Source of the DNA: JBALVT01 sp036960305
GTDB lineage: Bacteria; Pseudomonadota; Gammaproteobacteria; Pseudomonadales; Halieaceae
Direction: 5' to 3'
Assembly: GCA_036960305.1 (NCBI GenBank)
Contig: JBALWA010000002.1
Coordinates: 1-64,000 of the forward strand
Length of the DNA: 64,000 bases
Shown here: in pieces, positions 8,214 through 16,106 of the stretch
Position numbering within the stretch: the stretch's first letter is position 1
How the letters are laid out: each line of letters starts with the position of its first letter
Made by a program: the position numbers and the translations under genes
The notes under the pieces: model-generated
What the model was told of the DNA's origin: nothing
The model's input: only the letters and a program-made list of their open reading frames with translations
The model's database searches: none

Positions 8214-9593
8214 ATGACATTTTCAGTGGGTCAAAAAACGACTCTGGCGGTAATGATGAACGGTTTTTATTTCAGAAAAAAATCTCTGGCCACGGCCCTG
8301 CTGTCCTGCGCTCTTTCCTGCACCTTCCCAGCACAAGCCGTCGAAGACGATGATGGCGAGCTACCGCTGCACGAGCTGCGCACCTTCGCCGAGGTATTCA
8401 ATCAAATTCGTATCGGCTATGTCGAAGAAATTGATGACAGCACACTGTTGGAATACGCTGTCCAGGGCATGCTAATGGGCCTGGACCCACACTCTGTTTA
8501 TCTGACAAGTGATGCCTTTGAAAGCCTGCAGAACAATACTACCGGTGAGTTTAGCGGTCTCGGCCTGGAAGTTGGCATGGAGGATGGCTTCATAAAAATC
8601 ATCTCGCCAATAGATGGCAGTCCAGCAGCTGAAGCCGAGCTACAAAGTGGAGACCTTATCCTCAAGCTGGACCAGACGCCCGTTCAGGGAATGAGCCTCA
8701 GCGAGGCCATCGACCTGATGCGGGGCGAAAAGGGCAGCAAAATTGAGTTGTCTATTGGCAGGCCTGGAGAGAGCGAGCCCTTCGAAGTCACGCTCATCAG
8801 GGATACCATCAAGGTCGCCAGTGTGCGCGAACGAATGCTCGCACCTGGTTATGGTTACATCAGAATTTCACAGTTTCAAACCCGTACCGGAGACGACGTC
8901 GCCAAATCTCTGGAAAAACTAAAAACAGAGAAAGCCCTGAAAGGGCTTGTGCTGGACCTGCGTAACAATCCAGGCGGGGTGCTGCGAGCCAGCGTCGATG
9001 TCTCGGACCTTTTCCTCAGTGGCGGCACCGTTGTCTACACCGAGGGACGGCTGGACAATTCAGCCGTGCACTACAATGCCACTGACGGCGATGCCACTGA
9101 CGGCATACCACTGATCATACTGATCAATGGGGGCTCTGCCAGCGCCTCGGAAATTGTTGCCGGCGCCCTGCAGGATCACAGCCGGGCGGTCATCATGGGT
9201 ACTGAGAGTTTTGGCAAAGGCTCTGTACAAACGATACTGCCACTATCAGATTCCCGCGCCGTTAAACTCACCACTGCACTGTATTACACTCCCAATGGAC
9301 GCTCTATTCAGGCTCAGGGGATCGTGCCCGACATTCTGGTGGAACGAGCCAAGGTAACCGCGATCAGCAGCCGACGCCAAGTCAGTGAGGCAGACCTTAC
9401 CGGGCACCTGGACAACACCAAGGGTGAACAAGAAGACAGCGAGGCAGAGAGTTCCCGGCAAGCGGCAAGCGAACTACTGTCAACAGACAACCAATTGTAC
9501 GAGGCCCTGACCCTGCTTAAGGGGCTGAACATTTTGGGAATGCGTGAAAACACTGCGGCCAAAGCGGCCGATTCCGGGCAGGGGGACTCCTGA
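8214..9593 (+). CDS. ctpA: Carboxy-terminal processing protease CtpA (S41 family)
   Basis: Periplasmic serine protease that trims or degrades envelope proteins; in Pseudomonas CtpA degrades peptidoglycan endopeptidases. It has a signal peptide (about 20-42, ending FPAQA), a PDZ domain (about 105-195, including GLGLEV and GDLILKLD) and the S41 catalytic core with LRNNPGG, the serine in NGGSASASEI (about 308-312) and the lysine in ESFGKGSVQ (about 335), so the Ser-Lys dyad is intact. Length 459. ATGs at 8253 and 8256 are alternative starts that leave a shorter signal peptide. It lies 63 bases after envC and overlaps the proposed yibQ start. Confidence 0.95.
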   Translation: MTFSVGQKTTLAVMMNGFYFRKKSLATALLSCALSCTFPAQAVEDDDGELPLHELRTFAEVFNQIRIGYVEEIDDSTLLEYAVQGMLMGLDPHSVYLTSDAFESLQNNTTGEFSGLGLEVGMEDGFIKIISPIDGSPAAEAELQSGDLILKLDQTPVQGMSLSEAIDLMRGEKGSKIELSIGRPGESEPFEVTLIRDTIKVASVRERMLAPGYGYIRISQFQTRTGDDVAKSLEKLKTEKALKGLVLDLRNNPGGVLRASVDVSDLFLSGGTVVYTEGRLDNSAVHYNATDGDATDGIPLIILINGGSASASEIVAGALQDHSRAVIMGTESFGKGSVQTILPLSDSRAVKLTTALYYTPNGRSIQAQGIVPDILVERAKVTAISSRRQVSEADLTGHLDNTKGEQEDSEAESSRQAASELLSTDNQLYEALTLLKGLNILGMRENTAAKAADSGQGDS

Positions 9594-10480
9594 AGCTGGA
9601 AATATCTGGCGTTCGTTTCTCGCCCATACTCCGCTTTGCGCTACTTTTCGCTCTAGTCACCGGGACTTTAGTGCCCAGAGTCAGTGCCAGCCCCCTGTGG
9701 CAGGACGACTGTAACACCCTCCATCAGCACAGCGCAGAGACGGTGCAGCAATCGCCCGACAGCGCCATACCAAAAGAAAAAATCCTGATCATCATCATCG
9801 ACGACATCGGACACCAACTGCAGTTGGGCCGAGCCGCCGTGGACCTGCCGGGTAAACTCAACTTCGCCGTATTGCCCCATACACCCTACGGCAAAAGCCT
9901 GGCCGAACGGGCCCATCAGTTGGGTAAAGAGGTCCTCTTGCACGCGCCCATGAGTAACGTGGCTCGCAGCCCAGCCGGGCCCGGAGAACTCACTGCAGAA
10001 CTTAGCGAACCTGACTTTCGCACAATGCTGTCCGAAAACCTGGCACAGGTCCCCTATGCGCGCGGCGTAAACAATCATATGGGCAGCGCATTGACCCAGC
10101 AGCGCCTGCAAATGGGTTGGGTTATGGAAGAACTACAGCAGCGAGACCTGTATTTCGTGGATTCGCGCACTATTAATGGATCCGTGGCCGCCAGGACTGC
10201 ACAGGATTATGGCGTTCCCCATCTATCGCGACAGGTCTTCCTGGATAACGAGCGCAGCCACGAGGCCATCCACGAACGGTTTCGCGAGGTACTTGAACTG
10301 GTCAACAAAAATGGCAGCGCCCTGGCGATAGGTCACCCCTACCCTGAAACCATTGACTACCTGAGGGATAACCTGCCGTTACTGGCAGCCCTGGGGATTA
10401 AGCTCGCCTACGTGTCAGAGCGCATTGCACCGCCCCGCGGCAGTTATAGCCGAACTTCTACACCGCGCTCAGCCATATAG
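9590..10480 (+). CDS. Divergent polysaccharide deacetylase family protein (YibQ-like; CTG start proposed)
   Basis: Member of the divergent polysaccharide deacetylase (DUF610/YibQ) family, adjacent to envC/ctpA as in many gammaproteobacteria. The motif IIIIDDIGHQ begins the deacetylase fold and further family segments are HAPMSN, GVNNHMGS, YFVDSRT and AIGHPYPET. The first standard start (GTG 9671) falls inside a hydrophobic signal peptide. CTG 9590 overlaps the ctpA stop as CTGA, has GGGGGA just upstream and yields a full signal peptide ending near RVSA, 296 residues in all. Substrate is unknown. The 3' end runs 37 bases antisense into hisF. Confidence 0.85.
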   Translation: MKLEISGVRFSPILRFALLFALVTGTLVPRVSASPLWQDDCNTLHQHSAETVQQSPDSAIPKEKILIIIIDDIGHQLQLGRAAVDLPGKLNFAVLPHTPYGKSLAERAHQLGKEVLLHAPMSNVARSPAGPGELTAELSEPDFRTMLSENLAQVPYARGVNNHMGSALTQQRLQMGWVMEELQQRDLYFVDSRTINGSVAARTAQDYGVPHLSRQVFLDNERSHEAIHERFREVLELVNKNGSALAIGHPYPETIDYLRDNLPLLAALGIKLAYVSERIAPPRGSYSRTSTPRSAI

Positions 10481-11217
10481 GCCTTGGCCTGAGGCACCGT
10501 ATATTCACCGAAATGGAAGATGCTAGCGGCAAGTACTGCATCGGCGCCGCCCAGCAGAACACCGTCCACCAGGTGATCGAGGTTGCCCACGCCGCCTGAG
10601 GCAATCACAGGAATATCCACGGCATCAGTGATCGCGCGGGTAACGCCAAGTTCGAAACCGTTCTTGGTGCCGTCGCGGTCCATGCTGGTTAGCAAGATCT
10701 CCCCCGCCCCCAGCTCCGCCATTTTCACGGCCCAGGCGACCGCGTCGATACCGGTAGGTTTACGTCCGCCATGGGTAAAGATTTCCCATCGGGGCAAGCC
10801 ATTCACGTCGTCGACCCGCTTGGCATCAATCGCCACCACAATACACTGCGAACCAAACCGAAGTGCGGATTCACGGACCAACTCGGGGTTGTGGATAGCT
10901 GCCGTATTAATGCTGACTTTGTCCGCACCCGCATTTAGCATAGTGCGTATATCTTCCACCGTGCGAATACCACCGCCCACGGTAAGTGGGATGAACACTT
11001 CCGAGGCAATTTTTTCCACCGTGTGAACAGTCGTATCCCGGCCCTCATGGCTAGCGGTGATGTCCAGAAAGGTAATTTCGTCAGCGCCCTGCTCGTTGTA
11101 ACGTTTGGCAATTTCTACCGGGTCACCCGCATCGCGAATATCGACGAAATTGACACCTTTGACAACGCGTCCGTTCTCAACATCGAGACAGGGAATAATA
11201 CGTTTCGCCAGCCCCAT
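10444..11217 (-). CDS. hisF: Imidazole glycerol phosphate synthase subunit HisF
   Basis: Cyclase subunit of IGP synthase, which with HisH converts PRFAR and ammonia into imidazole glycerol phosphate and AICAR in histidine synthesis. A (beta/alpha)8 barrel starting GLAKRIIPCLDVENGRVVKG carries the catalytic aspartate in CLDV (D12); the second, D130-type aspartate lies in VVAIDAKRV. Phosphate-binding segments TVGGGIRT and VIASGGVGN are intact. Length 257 from the ATG at 11217 (E. coli 258). It is the last gene of hisB-hisH-hisA-hisF, and its stop lies inside the 3' end of the convergent yibQ. Confidence 0.98.
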   Translation of the reverse strand: MGLAKRIIPCLDVENGRVVKGVNFVDIRDAGDPVEIAKRYNEQGADEITFLDITASHEGRDTTVHTVEKIASEVFIPLTVGGGIRTVEDIRTMLNAGADKVSINTAAIHNPELVRESALRFGSQCIVVAIDAKRVDDVNGLPRWEIFTHGGRKPTGIDAVAWAVKMAELGAGEILLTSMDRDGTKNGFELGVTRAITDAVDIPVIASGGVGNLDHLVDGVLLGGADAVLAASIFHFGEYTVPQAKAYMAERGVEVRL

Positions 11218-11219
11218 GC

Positions 11220-11954
11220 TCAGGACTCTCCATCGCACAGGCGCTGGGCCTCGGCCACATCCAACGTACCTTCGTAAATAGCCCTGCCGGTAATAGCGCC
11301 GCAAATACCCTCGCCGGCCACCGCGTTCAGGGCACGAATATCATCGATATTGGTGATGCCACCGGAGGCGATTACCGGAATACTCGATGCCCTGGCCATT
11401 TCAACGGTCGCCTCGACATTGACGCCCTGCATCATGCCATCGCGGGCAATGTCCGTGTAAACGATGGAAGAGACACCGTCTGACTCAAATTTCTTCGCCA
11501 GATCATGGGCGTGAATTTCAGAGACTTCCGCCCAGCCGTCCGTTGCCACCAATCCGTCCCTCGCATCCAGGCCGACGATAACTTTTCCGGGAAAGGCCTT
11601 GCAGGCCTCCGTCACAAAACCGGGATCCTTGACTGCCTTGGTACCAATAATGACGAAACTGACGCCGGCTTTAACATAGTGCTCTATTGTTTCGAGCGTG
11701 CGAATGCCCCCGCCAATCTGTACTGGCAGCTCGGGGTAGGCGGCGGCGATGGCGGTAACAACCTCGCCATTGACCGGCTCACCGGCAAAAGCACCATTCA
11801 GGTCAACCAGGTGCAAGCGCCGGCAGCCGGCATCAACCCAGCGCGCAGCCATGGCAACAGGGTCGTCTGAAAACACCGTGCTATCTTCCATCAAGCCCTG
11901 CCGCAAACGCACACAGGCCCCATCCTTAAGGTCAATCGCGGGAATTATCAACAT
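11220..11954 (-). CDS. hisA: Phosphoribosylformimino-5-aminoimidazole carboxamide ribotide isomerase HisA
   Basis: (beta/alpha)8-barrel isomerase converting ProFAR to PRFAR in histidine biosynthesis. The start MLIIPAIDLKDGACVRLRQG contains the catalytic aspartate (D8), and the second catalytic aspartate occurs in IVYTDIARDGMMQG. Phosphate-binding QIGGGIRT and VIASGGITN are present. Length 244 from ATG 11954 (E. coli 245). It overlaps the end of hisH by seven bases and is two bases from the hisF start, so the genes are translationally coupled. Confidence 0.98.
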   Translation of the reverse strand: MLIIPAIDLKDGACVRLRQGLMEDSTVFSDDPVAMAARWVDAGCRRLHLVDLNGAFAGEPVNGEVVTAIAAAYPELPVQIGGGIRTLETIEHYVKAGVSFVIIGTKAVKDPGFVTEACKAFPGKVIVGLDARDGLVATDGWAEVSEIHAHDLAKKFESDGVSSIVYTDIARDGMMQGVNVEATVEMARASSIPVIASGGITNIDDIRALNAVAGEGICGAITGRAIYEGTLDVAEAQRLCDGES

Positions 11955-12598
11955 TGTCCATTCCACTCCAGGAAATTGCGCAGTAATTGAAGCCCTGCGG
12001 TGTGGCTTTTCTCAGGGTGAAACTGCACAGCGAACAAATTGTCCCTGGCGAGTGCGGCATCTGCCGCCACACCGTATTGCACCCGTCCCGCAAGCAAGGC
12101 GCGATCCAGGGCATCGACATAGTAACTGTGCACAAAATAAAAACGGGTATTATCAGCGATTCCCTGCCACATGGGGTGCTCACCCACCTGCTGTACCTCG
12201 TTCCAGCCCATGTGGGGCACCTTCAGGCGCTCACCGTCAGAGCCCTTCAGGGGAGAGCCGAAATAACGCACTTCCCCGGGAATAATATCCAGGCAGGGCA
12301 CACCTTCATTCTCTTCAGAATGCGTCATCAGGGCCTGCATGCCCACGCAGATGGCCAACACAGGTTTGTGCTGTGCCTCGAGCACATCAAGCAGCAACTC
12401 ATCACATTTCAGCCGGCGAATCTCCGCCATGCAATCGCGGATAGCGCCTACGCCCGGAAACACCACACGGTCTGCGCGGCGAATAAGCTCCGCATCATGC
12501 GTTACCAGAACCTCATCGGCTCCCACGTGCTCCAGTGCGCTCGCAACCGAGTGCAAATTTCCCATGCCGTAATCAATTACGGCAACTACACCACTCAT
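11948..12598 (-). CDS. hisH: Imidazole glycerol phosphate synthase glutaminase subunit HisH
   Basis: Class I glutamine amidotransferase that feeds ammonia to HisF. The triad is complete: C84 in LAICVGMQAL, and H194 and E196 in VQFHPEKS. The oxyanion-strand motif IDYGMGNLHS is at the N-terminus. Length 216 (E. coli 196, Pseudomonas about 212). It starts 28 bases after the hisB stop and overlaps hisA, in the usual hisBHAF order. Confidence 0.97.
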   Translation of the reverse strand: MSGVVAVIDYGMGNLHSVASALEHVGADEVLVTHDAELIRRADRVVFPGVGAIRDCMAEIRRLKCDELLLDVLEAQHKPVLAICVGMQALMTHSEENEGVPCLDIIPGEVRYFGSPLKGSDGERLKVPHMGWNEVQQVGEHPMWQGIADNTRFYFVHSYYVDALDRALLAGRVQYGVAADAALARDNLFAVQFHPEKSHTAGLQLLRNFLEWNGQC

Positions 12599-12626
12599 CT
12601 TTCCAATCCAGTTCTCAGGTTACGTC

Positions 12627-13220
12627 CTAGAGGACGCCCTTGGTTGAAGGGGTAATTCCAGCCATACGCGGATCGGCCGTCAGGGCCATTCGCAGTGCGC
12701 GGCCAAAAGCCTTGAACACCGTCTCAATCTGGTGGTGCGTATTGTCACCGCGCAAATTATCCACGTGCAGGGTGACCTTGGCATGGTTCACAAAGCCCTG
12801 GAAGAACTCCATAAACAGGTCCACGTCAAAGCCCCCCACCGTCGAGCGGGTATAGGGCACATGGAATTCGATGCCGGGACGCCCGGAGAAGTCAATTACC
12901 ACCCGGGACAGGGCCTCATCGAGGGGCACATAGGCGTGACCGTAACGCAAAATACCTTTTTTATCCCCTACAGCCTCGGCAAATGCCAGCCCCAGGGTTA
13001 TTCCGATATCTTCCACCGTGTGGTGATCATCGATGTGCAGATCGCCAGTCGCCTTGATATCCAGGTCAATCATCCCGTGGCGGGCGATCTGGTCCATCAT
13101 ATGCTCCAAAAAAGGCACACCGGTATCAAAATCAGCCTTGCCGGTACCGTCCAGATTCACACTCGCAGTGATCTGGGTCTCAAGGGTATTGCGCGCCACC
13201 GTGGCGGTGCGTTCAGCCAT
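12627..13220 (-). CDS. hisB: Imidazoleglycerol-phosphate dehydratase HisB (monofunctional)
   Basis: Manganese enzyme dehydrating imidazole glycerol phosphate to imidazole acetol phosphate. The metal-binding repeats are visible as FLEHMMDQIARHG, DDHHTVEDIGI, RSTVGGFDVDLFMEFF and DNTHHQIETVFKAFGRAL. It lacks the histidinol-phosphatase half found in enterobacteria, as in Pseudomonas. The start at 13220 gives 197 residues and has GGAGAG six bases upstream; the frame continues to 13295 without family similarity. It is first in hisBHAF, read from a promoter with a perfect TATAAT. Confidence 0.97.
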   Translation of the reverse strand: MAERTATVARNTLETQITASVNLDGTGKADFDTGVPFLEHMMDQIARHGMIDLDIKATGDLHIDDHHTVEDIGITLGLAFAEAVGDKKGILRYGHAYVPLDEALSRVVIDFSGRPGIEFHVPYTRSTVGGFDVDLFMEFFQGFVNHAKVTLHVDNLRGDNTHHQIETVFKAFGRALRMALTADPRMAGITPSTKGVL

Positions 13221-13306
13221 CAATCTCTCCATACATTTAGAAAATCGCTCGCCAAAAAGGGCGATGGGTGAAACATCTGCAGACCAGATGCCCATAAAAG
13301 CGCCCC

Positions 13307-13335
13307 ATTATAAAAGAAACTGCGAGTGAATTCAC
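13307..13335 (-). promoter_or_regulatory. hisB operon promoter
   Basis: On the minus strand a perfect TATAAT (13312-13307) lies 17 bases from GTGAAT (13335-13330), a weak -35 (3/6). The -35 region coincides with a 12-bp perfect palindrome, suggesting control by a DNA-binding protein at the -35. About 85 bases upstream of the hisB ATG. Confidence 0.5.
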
Positions 13336-13380
13336 TGGCGGTATTACCATAGGAACATTACCCTATCCGACTGAATTCAC
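13325..13380. repeat. Paired TGAATTCAC palindromes between hisB and mutY
   Basis: AGTGAATTCACT at 13325-13336 is a perfect 12-bp palindrome. A second TGAATTCAC occurs at 13372-13380, with start-to-start spacing of 45 bases (first copy of the 9-mer at 13327). Both lie in the 177-base divergent region. The first overlaps the hisB -35 region and the second ends 17 bases before the mutY ATG. Could be a shared operator. Confidence 0.5.
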
Positions 13381-13397
13381 CAGCCCGCAGCCCAGCT

Positions 13398-14456
13398 ATG
13401 CCTCGTCGACAGTCTTTCGCCCAACGGGTACTCAAGTGGTTTGACCACGCCGGGCGAAAAGACCTGCCCTGGCAGCTGGATATTAACCCCTACCGCGTCT
13501 GGGTGTCTGAAATCATGCTGCAACAAACCCAGGTGAAAACCGTTATTCCCTATTTTCACCGGTTCATGGACGCCTTCCCGACCGTCAGCGCCCTCGCCAA
13601 CGCTCCGCAAGACCAGGTACTGCACCTGTGGACAGGGCTGGGATATTACGCCCGGGCACGCAACCTGCACAAGGCCGCCCAATTCGTCTGCAATGAGCTG
13701 AAGGGAGAGTTCCCGGATTCGATAGACGGCCTGTGCGAGCTACCCGGTGTCGGGCGCTCCACCGCCGGCGCGATTCGCAGCATCGCCTTTGGCCTCCCGG
13801 CCACAATTCTCGATGGCAATGTAAAACGTGTACTCGCACGGCACAGCGCAATATCCGGCTGGCCGGGACAGGCTGCTGTCCACAGTCGCCTGTGGGAAAT
13901 CGCTGACGCTAACACCCCACAGAGCCGCAGTGGGGACTATTCCCAGGCCATGATGGATCTGGGCGCCACCCTGTGCACTCGCTCAGCCCCCGCCTGTAAA
14001 GAATGTCCAGTACAGGCTGATTGCCAGGCATTTGCCGGCGGCGACATGCAGGCCTACCCGGGAAAAAAACCGCGTAAAAAACTGCCAGTAAAAACCACAA
14101 TTCTGTTGATGGTGAGCGCCGCCAATGGCGATATCTGGCTGGAAAAACGCCCCCCAAGCGGCATCTGGGGTGGCCTCTGGTGCTTCCCCGAACTTGAACA
14201 TGCCGACGACGCCACCGCCCGATGCCTGGATAACTGGGGCGTAACACCCCAGAGCAGTCATCAATGGGAGCCCTTCCGGCACACGTTTAGCCACTACCAT
14301 CTGGACATTCATCCGCTACAGGTCGTTCTGGGGCACAGCCCTGAATCAATCATGGAAGCCGAGCAACAGCTCTGGTATAACATTCGCCAACCACAAGCCA
14401 TAGGCTTGGCAGCACCGGTGGCGGCCTTGCTGGTGAAACACAAACCGTCCCCATAA
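13398..14456 (+). CDS. mutY: A/G-specific adenine DNA glycosylase MutY
   Basis: Removes adenine mispaired with 8-oxoguanine or guanine in base-excision repair. The helix-hairpin-helix GPD fold carries catalytic E38 (SEIMLQQTQV) and D139 (ILDGNVKRVLAR), one residue offset from E. coli E37/D138, with hairpin LPGVGRSTAGAI. The iron-sulfur loop is C-x6-C-x2-C-x5-C (CTRSAPACKECPVQADC). The C-terminal NUDIX-like domain (about 230-350) recognises 8-oxoG. Length 352 (E. coli 350). It forms a plus-strand pair with yggX, as in many gammaproteobacteria. Confidence 0.97.
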   Translation: MPRRQSFAQRVLKWFDHAGRKDLPWQLDINPYRVWVSEIMLQQTQVKTVIPYFHRFMDAFPTVSALANAPQDQVLHLWTGLGYYARARNLHKAAQFVCNELKGEFPDSIDGLCELPGVGRSTAGAIRSIAFGLPATILDGNVKRVLARHSAISGWPGQAAVHSRLWEIADANTPQSRSGDYSQAMMDLGATLCTRSAPACKECPVQADCQAFAGGDMQAYPGKKPRKKLPVKTTILLMVSAANGDIWLEKRPPSGIWGGLWCFPELEHADDATARCLDNWGVTPQSSHQWEPFRHTFSHYHLDIHPLQVVLGHSPESIMEAEQQLWYNIRQPQAIGLAAPVAALLVKHKPSP

Positions 14457-14477
14457 CCCCACGTCTGGACCAAAACT

Positions 14478-14750
14478 ATGTCCCGTATCGTTTTTTGCAA
14501 GAAATACCAAAAAGACCTGGAAGGCCTCGATGCCCCGCCCTACCCGGGCCCCAAGGGCCAGGAGCTATTTGACAGCGTATCCAAGCAGGCCTGGCTGGAC
14601 TGGCAAGCCCACCAGACTATGCTGATCAACGAAAAACACCTGAGCCTGGTGGATCCCGAGGCCCGCAAGTACCTGCAGGCGGAGATGGACAAATTTTTCT
14701 CCGGCGAGGACTATGATCAGGCCGAGGGCTACGTTCCCCCCTCAGAGTAA
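14478..14750 (+). CDS. yggX: Oxidative damage protection protein / Fe(2+) trafficking protein YggX
   Basis: 90-residue cytosolic protein of the YggX family, which supports iron traffic and protects Fe-S clusters from oxidants. The N-terminal MSRIVFCKKYQKDLEGLD with its conserved cysteine, PYPGPKGQELFDSVSKQAW and the C-terminal EMDKFFSGEDYDQAEGYVPP are family hallmarks. Length matches E. coli (91). It follows mutY, itself an Fe-S enzyme, by 21 bases, so co-transcription is likely. Confidence 0.97.
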   Translation: MSRIVFCKKYQKDLEGLDAPPYPGPKGQELFDSVSKQAWLDWQAHQTMLINEKHLSLVDPEARKYLQAEMDKFFSGEDYDQAEGYVPPSE

Positions 14751-14760
14751 CGCCTAGGTC

Positions 14761-14789
14761 TTGACTCTCAGTCCATCCGAGGGTTTAAT
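14761..14789 (+). promoter_or_regulatory. Promoter of tRNA-Phe
   Basis: TTGACT (14761-14766), exactly 17 bases, then TTTAAT (14784-14789); each hexamer matches 5 of 6 consensus positions. A GC-rich discriminator (ACGCGCC) follows, as is common for stable-RNA promoters under stringent control. It starts 10 bases after the yggX stop and ends 39 bases before the mature tRNA. Confidence 0.75.
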
Positions 14790-14828
14790 ACGCGCCTTTC
14801 GCGAAAGCACATCTCGCGAGCAAGATAC

Positions 14829-14904
14829 GCCCGGATAGCTCAGTCGGTAGAGCAGGGGATTGAAAATCCCCGTGTCCTTGGTTCGATTCCGAGTCCGGGC
14901 ACCA
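14829..14904 (+). tRNA. tRNA-Phe (GAA)
   Basis: 76-base cloverleaf. The acceptor stem GCCCGGA pairs with TCCGGGC, the D-arm contains AGCTCAGTCGGTAGAGC, the anticodon stem GGGGA/TCCCC encloses TTGAAAA with anticodon GAA at 14862-14864, the T-arm carries GGTTCGATTCC, and CCA is encoded at 14902-14904. It has its own promoter and terminator, making a single-gene transcription unit. Confidence 0.98.
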
Positions 14905-14916
14905 TATTAAGAAAAG

Positions 14917-14945
14917 AGCCTCGTCATCGCACGGGGCTTTTTTTA
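14917..14945 (+). terminator. Rho-independent terminator after tRNA-Phe
   Basis: AGCCTCGT (14917-14924) pairs with ACGGGGCT (14931-14938), an 8-bp stem with one G-T pair and a 6-base loop, followed directly by a run of T through 14944. It begins 12 bases after the tRNA CCA end. Confidence 0.9.
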
Positions 14946-15078
14946 TGGTTCGACACAGGTGTCGGCCCCGGGGCGCCCTACGCTCTGATATTCAAATTCT
15001 ACGCCACGGGCCTCTCCCGCGACTCCAACTGAGAAAAGATGTACAGTAAGCGCATCGTAGAGGATCCGGCCAATTTTC

Positions 15079-15504
15079 GTGTTAAGCGTTTTTATCGTCA
15101 ACAGTATAATAGTGGCTATCGCCGTGATGGTTCACTATGAGTTTCTCTATCATATGACGAAACTCATCAAGAGAATGCGGATAGGCCACCGTTACAGGAT
15201 TGTGCTTGGCGTGTTCGGCGCCCTGTCGGCCCACGCGGTGGAAGTCTGGATTTTTGCCTTCGCTTTTTACGCCATGCACCGAAGCGAAGGCTGGGGCCAC
15301 CTGGAAGGAAACTTTCAGGGCTCGATCATGGACTGTGCCTATTTCTCTTTTACCACCTTCACTACCCTGGGCTTTGGTGACATCGTGCCCATTGGTGATT
15401 TGCGCTATCTGACCGGCATTGAGTCATTGACCGGTCTGGTACTAATCACCTGGACAGCCTCTTTCCTCTATATAGAGATGCAGCGATACTGGGAGTCGAA
15501 CTGA
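15079..15504 (+). CDS. Pore-loop potassium-channel-like membrane protein
   Basis: 141-residue membrane protein with three hydrophobic segments (about 1-20, 42-66 and 112-132). Between the last two is a pore loop, FTTFTTLGFGDIVP (91-104), whose TLGFGD resembles the K+ selectivity filter TVGYGD. This is the small two-transmembrane ion-channel family (Ion_trans_2 type). It starts at GTG 15079, and no cytoplasmic RCK or cyclic-nucleotide domain follows, so gating is unknown. Selectivity is inferred from the filter only; the substitution of GFG for GYG is known in functional K+ channels. A membrane protein of unknown function follows after 6 bases. Confidence 0.82.
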   Translation: MLSVFIVNSIIVAIAVMVHYEFLYHMTKLIKRMRIGHRYRIVLGVFGALSAHAVEVWIFAFAFYAMHRSEGWGHLEGNFQGSIMDCAYFSFTTFTTLGFGDIVPIGDLRYLTGIESLTGLVLITWTASFLYIEMQRYWESN

Positions 15505-15510
15505 AGTCTT

Positions 15511-15951
15511 ATGAGCCCCAAAAAGGATAGCTTCCTCCAGCAAGTACAGCGCAATACCGTAGCGCTAATCAGTATCGCAATTGCCGTCAGTAGCCTCAGC
15601 TACAATACCTGGCGCAATGAGAAGACCGAGTCCAATCGCAACCAGCGAGTTGCCGCCTTTGAAATCCTGCTGAAGCTCGGCGAGTTGCAACAGCTTGTCT
15701 TTCACCATTACTACGACAAAGATACCCAGGGCCGCGGCAACCCCCGCACCGGGTGGACCTTTGTGTTGACCATTCGAGACCTGTCACGGGTACTGCCCAC
15801 CCCACTGCACGAAAACACCGACGAACTGGTCACTGTCTGGAGTGAAAACTGGGAGGGCATGGAGGCTCAAAAAACCAGTGTGGACGCAATCCTGGAGGGC
15901 ATCGAAAATACCCGCAGCGAAATGCTAAGCCTGCTCAAGTCACTGGAGTAA
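15511..15951 (+). CDS. Hypothetical single-span membrane protein
   Basis: I do not recognise this 146-residue protein. It has one N-terminal hydrophobic segment (about 17-34, VALISIAIAVSSLSY) flanked by charged residues, then a soluble alpha-helical region without cysteines or enzyme motifs. RVAAFEILLKLGELQQLVF and the C-terminal DAILEGIENTRSEMLSLLKSLE look like amphipathic or coiled-coil helices. It starts 6 bases after the channel-like gene, so the two are probably co-transcribed, and a role as partner of the channel is a guess from position only. Confidence 0.65.
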   Translation: MSPKKDSFLQQVQRNTVALISIAIAVSSLSYNTWRNEKTESNRNQRVAAFEILLKLGELQQLVFHHYYDKDTQGRGNPRTGWTFVLTIRDLSRVLPTPLHENTDELVTVWSENWEGMEAQKTSVDAILEGIENTRSEMLSLLKSLE

Positions 15952-16106
15952 GCCGTCTTCTGATTGCCGGTAGCGAGTGCACTTTGTACTCGAAAATCAG
16001 GCATATCCGTCCCTTCTATTGATTGTGTGTCCCGCTAACCGGAGTATGGGGTTGTCGATGACAAGAATCTGTCGACACCACATTGGTATCCAGGGAGGGG
16101 TGCTCT

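Noticed and set aside
15952..16106. Small RNA gene suggested by short inverted repeats (CGAGT/ACTCG, TGTCGACA)
   Set aside because: Stems are short and no promoter-terminator pair frames them.
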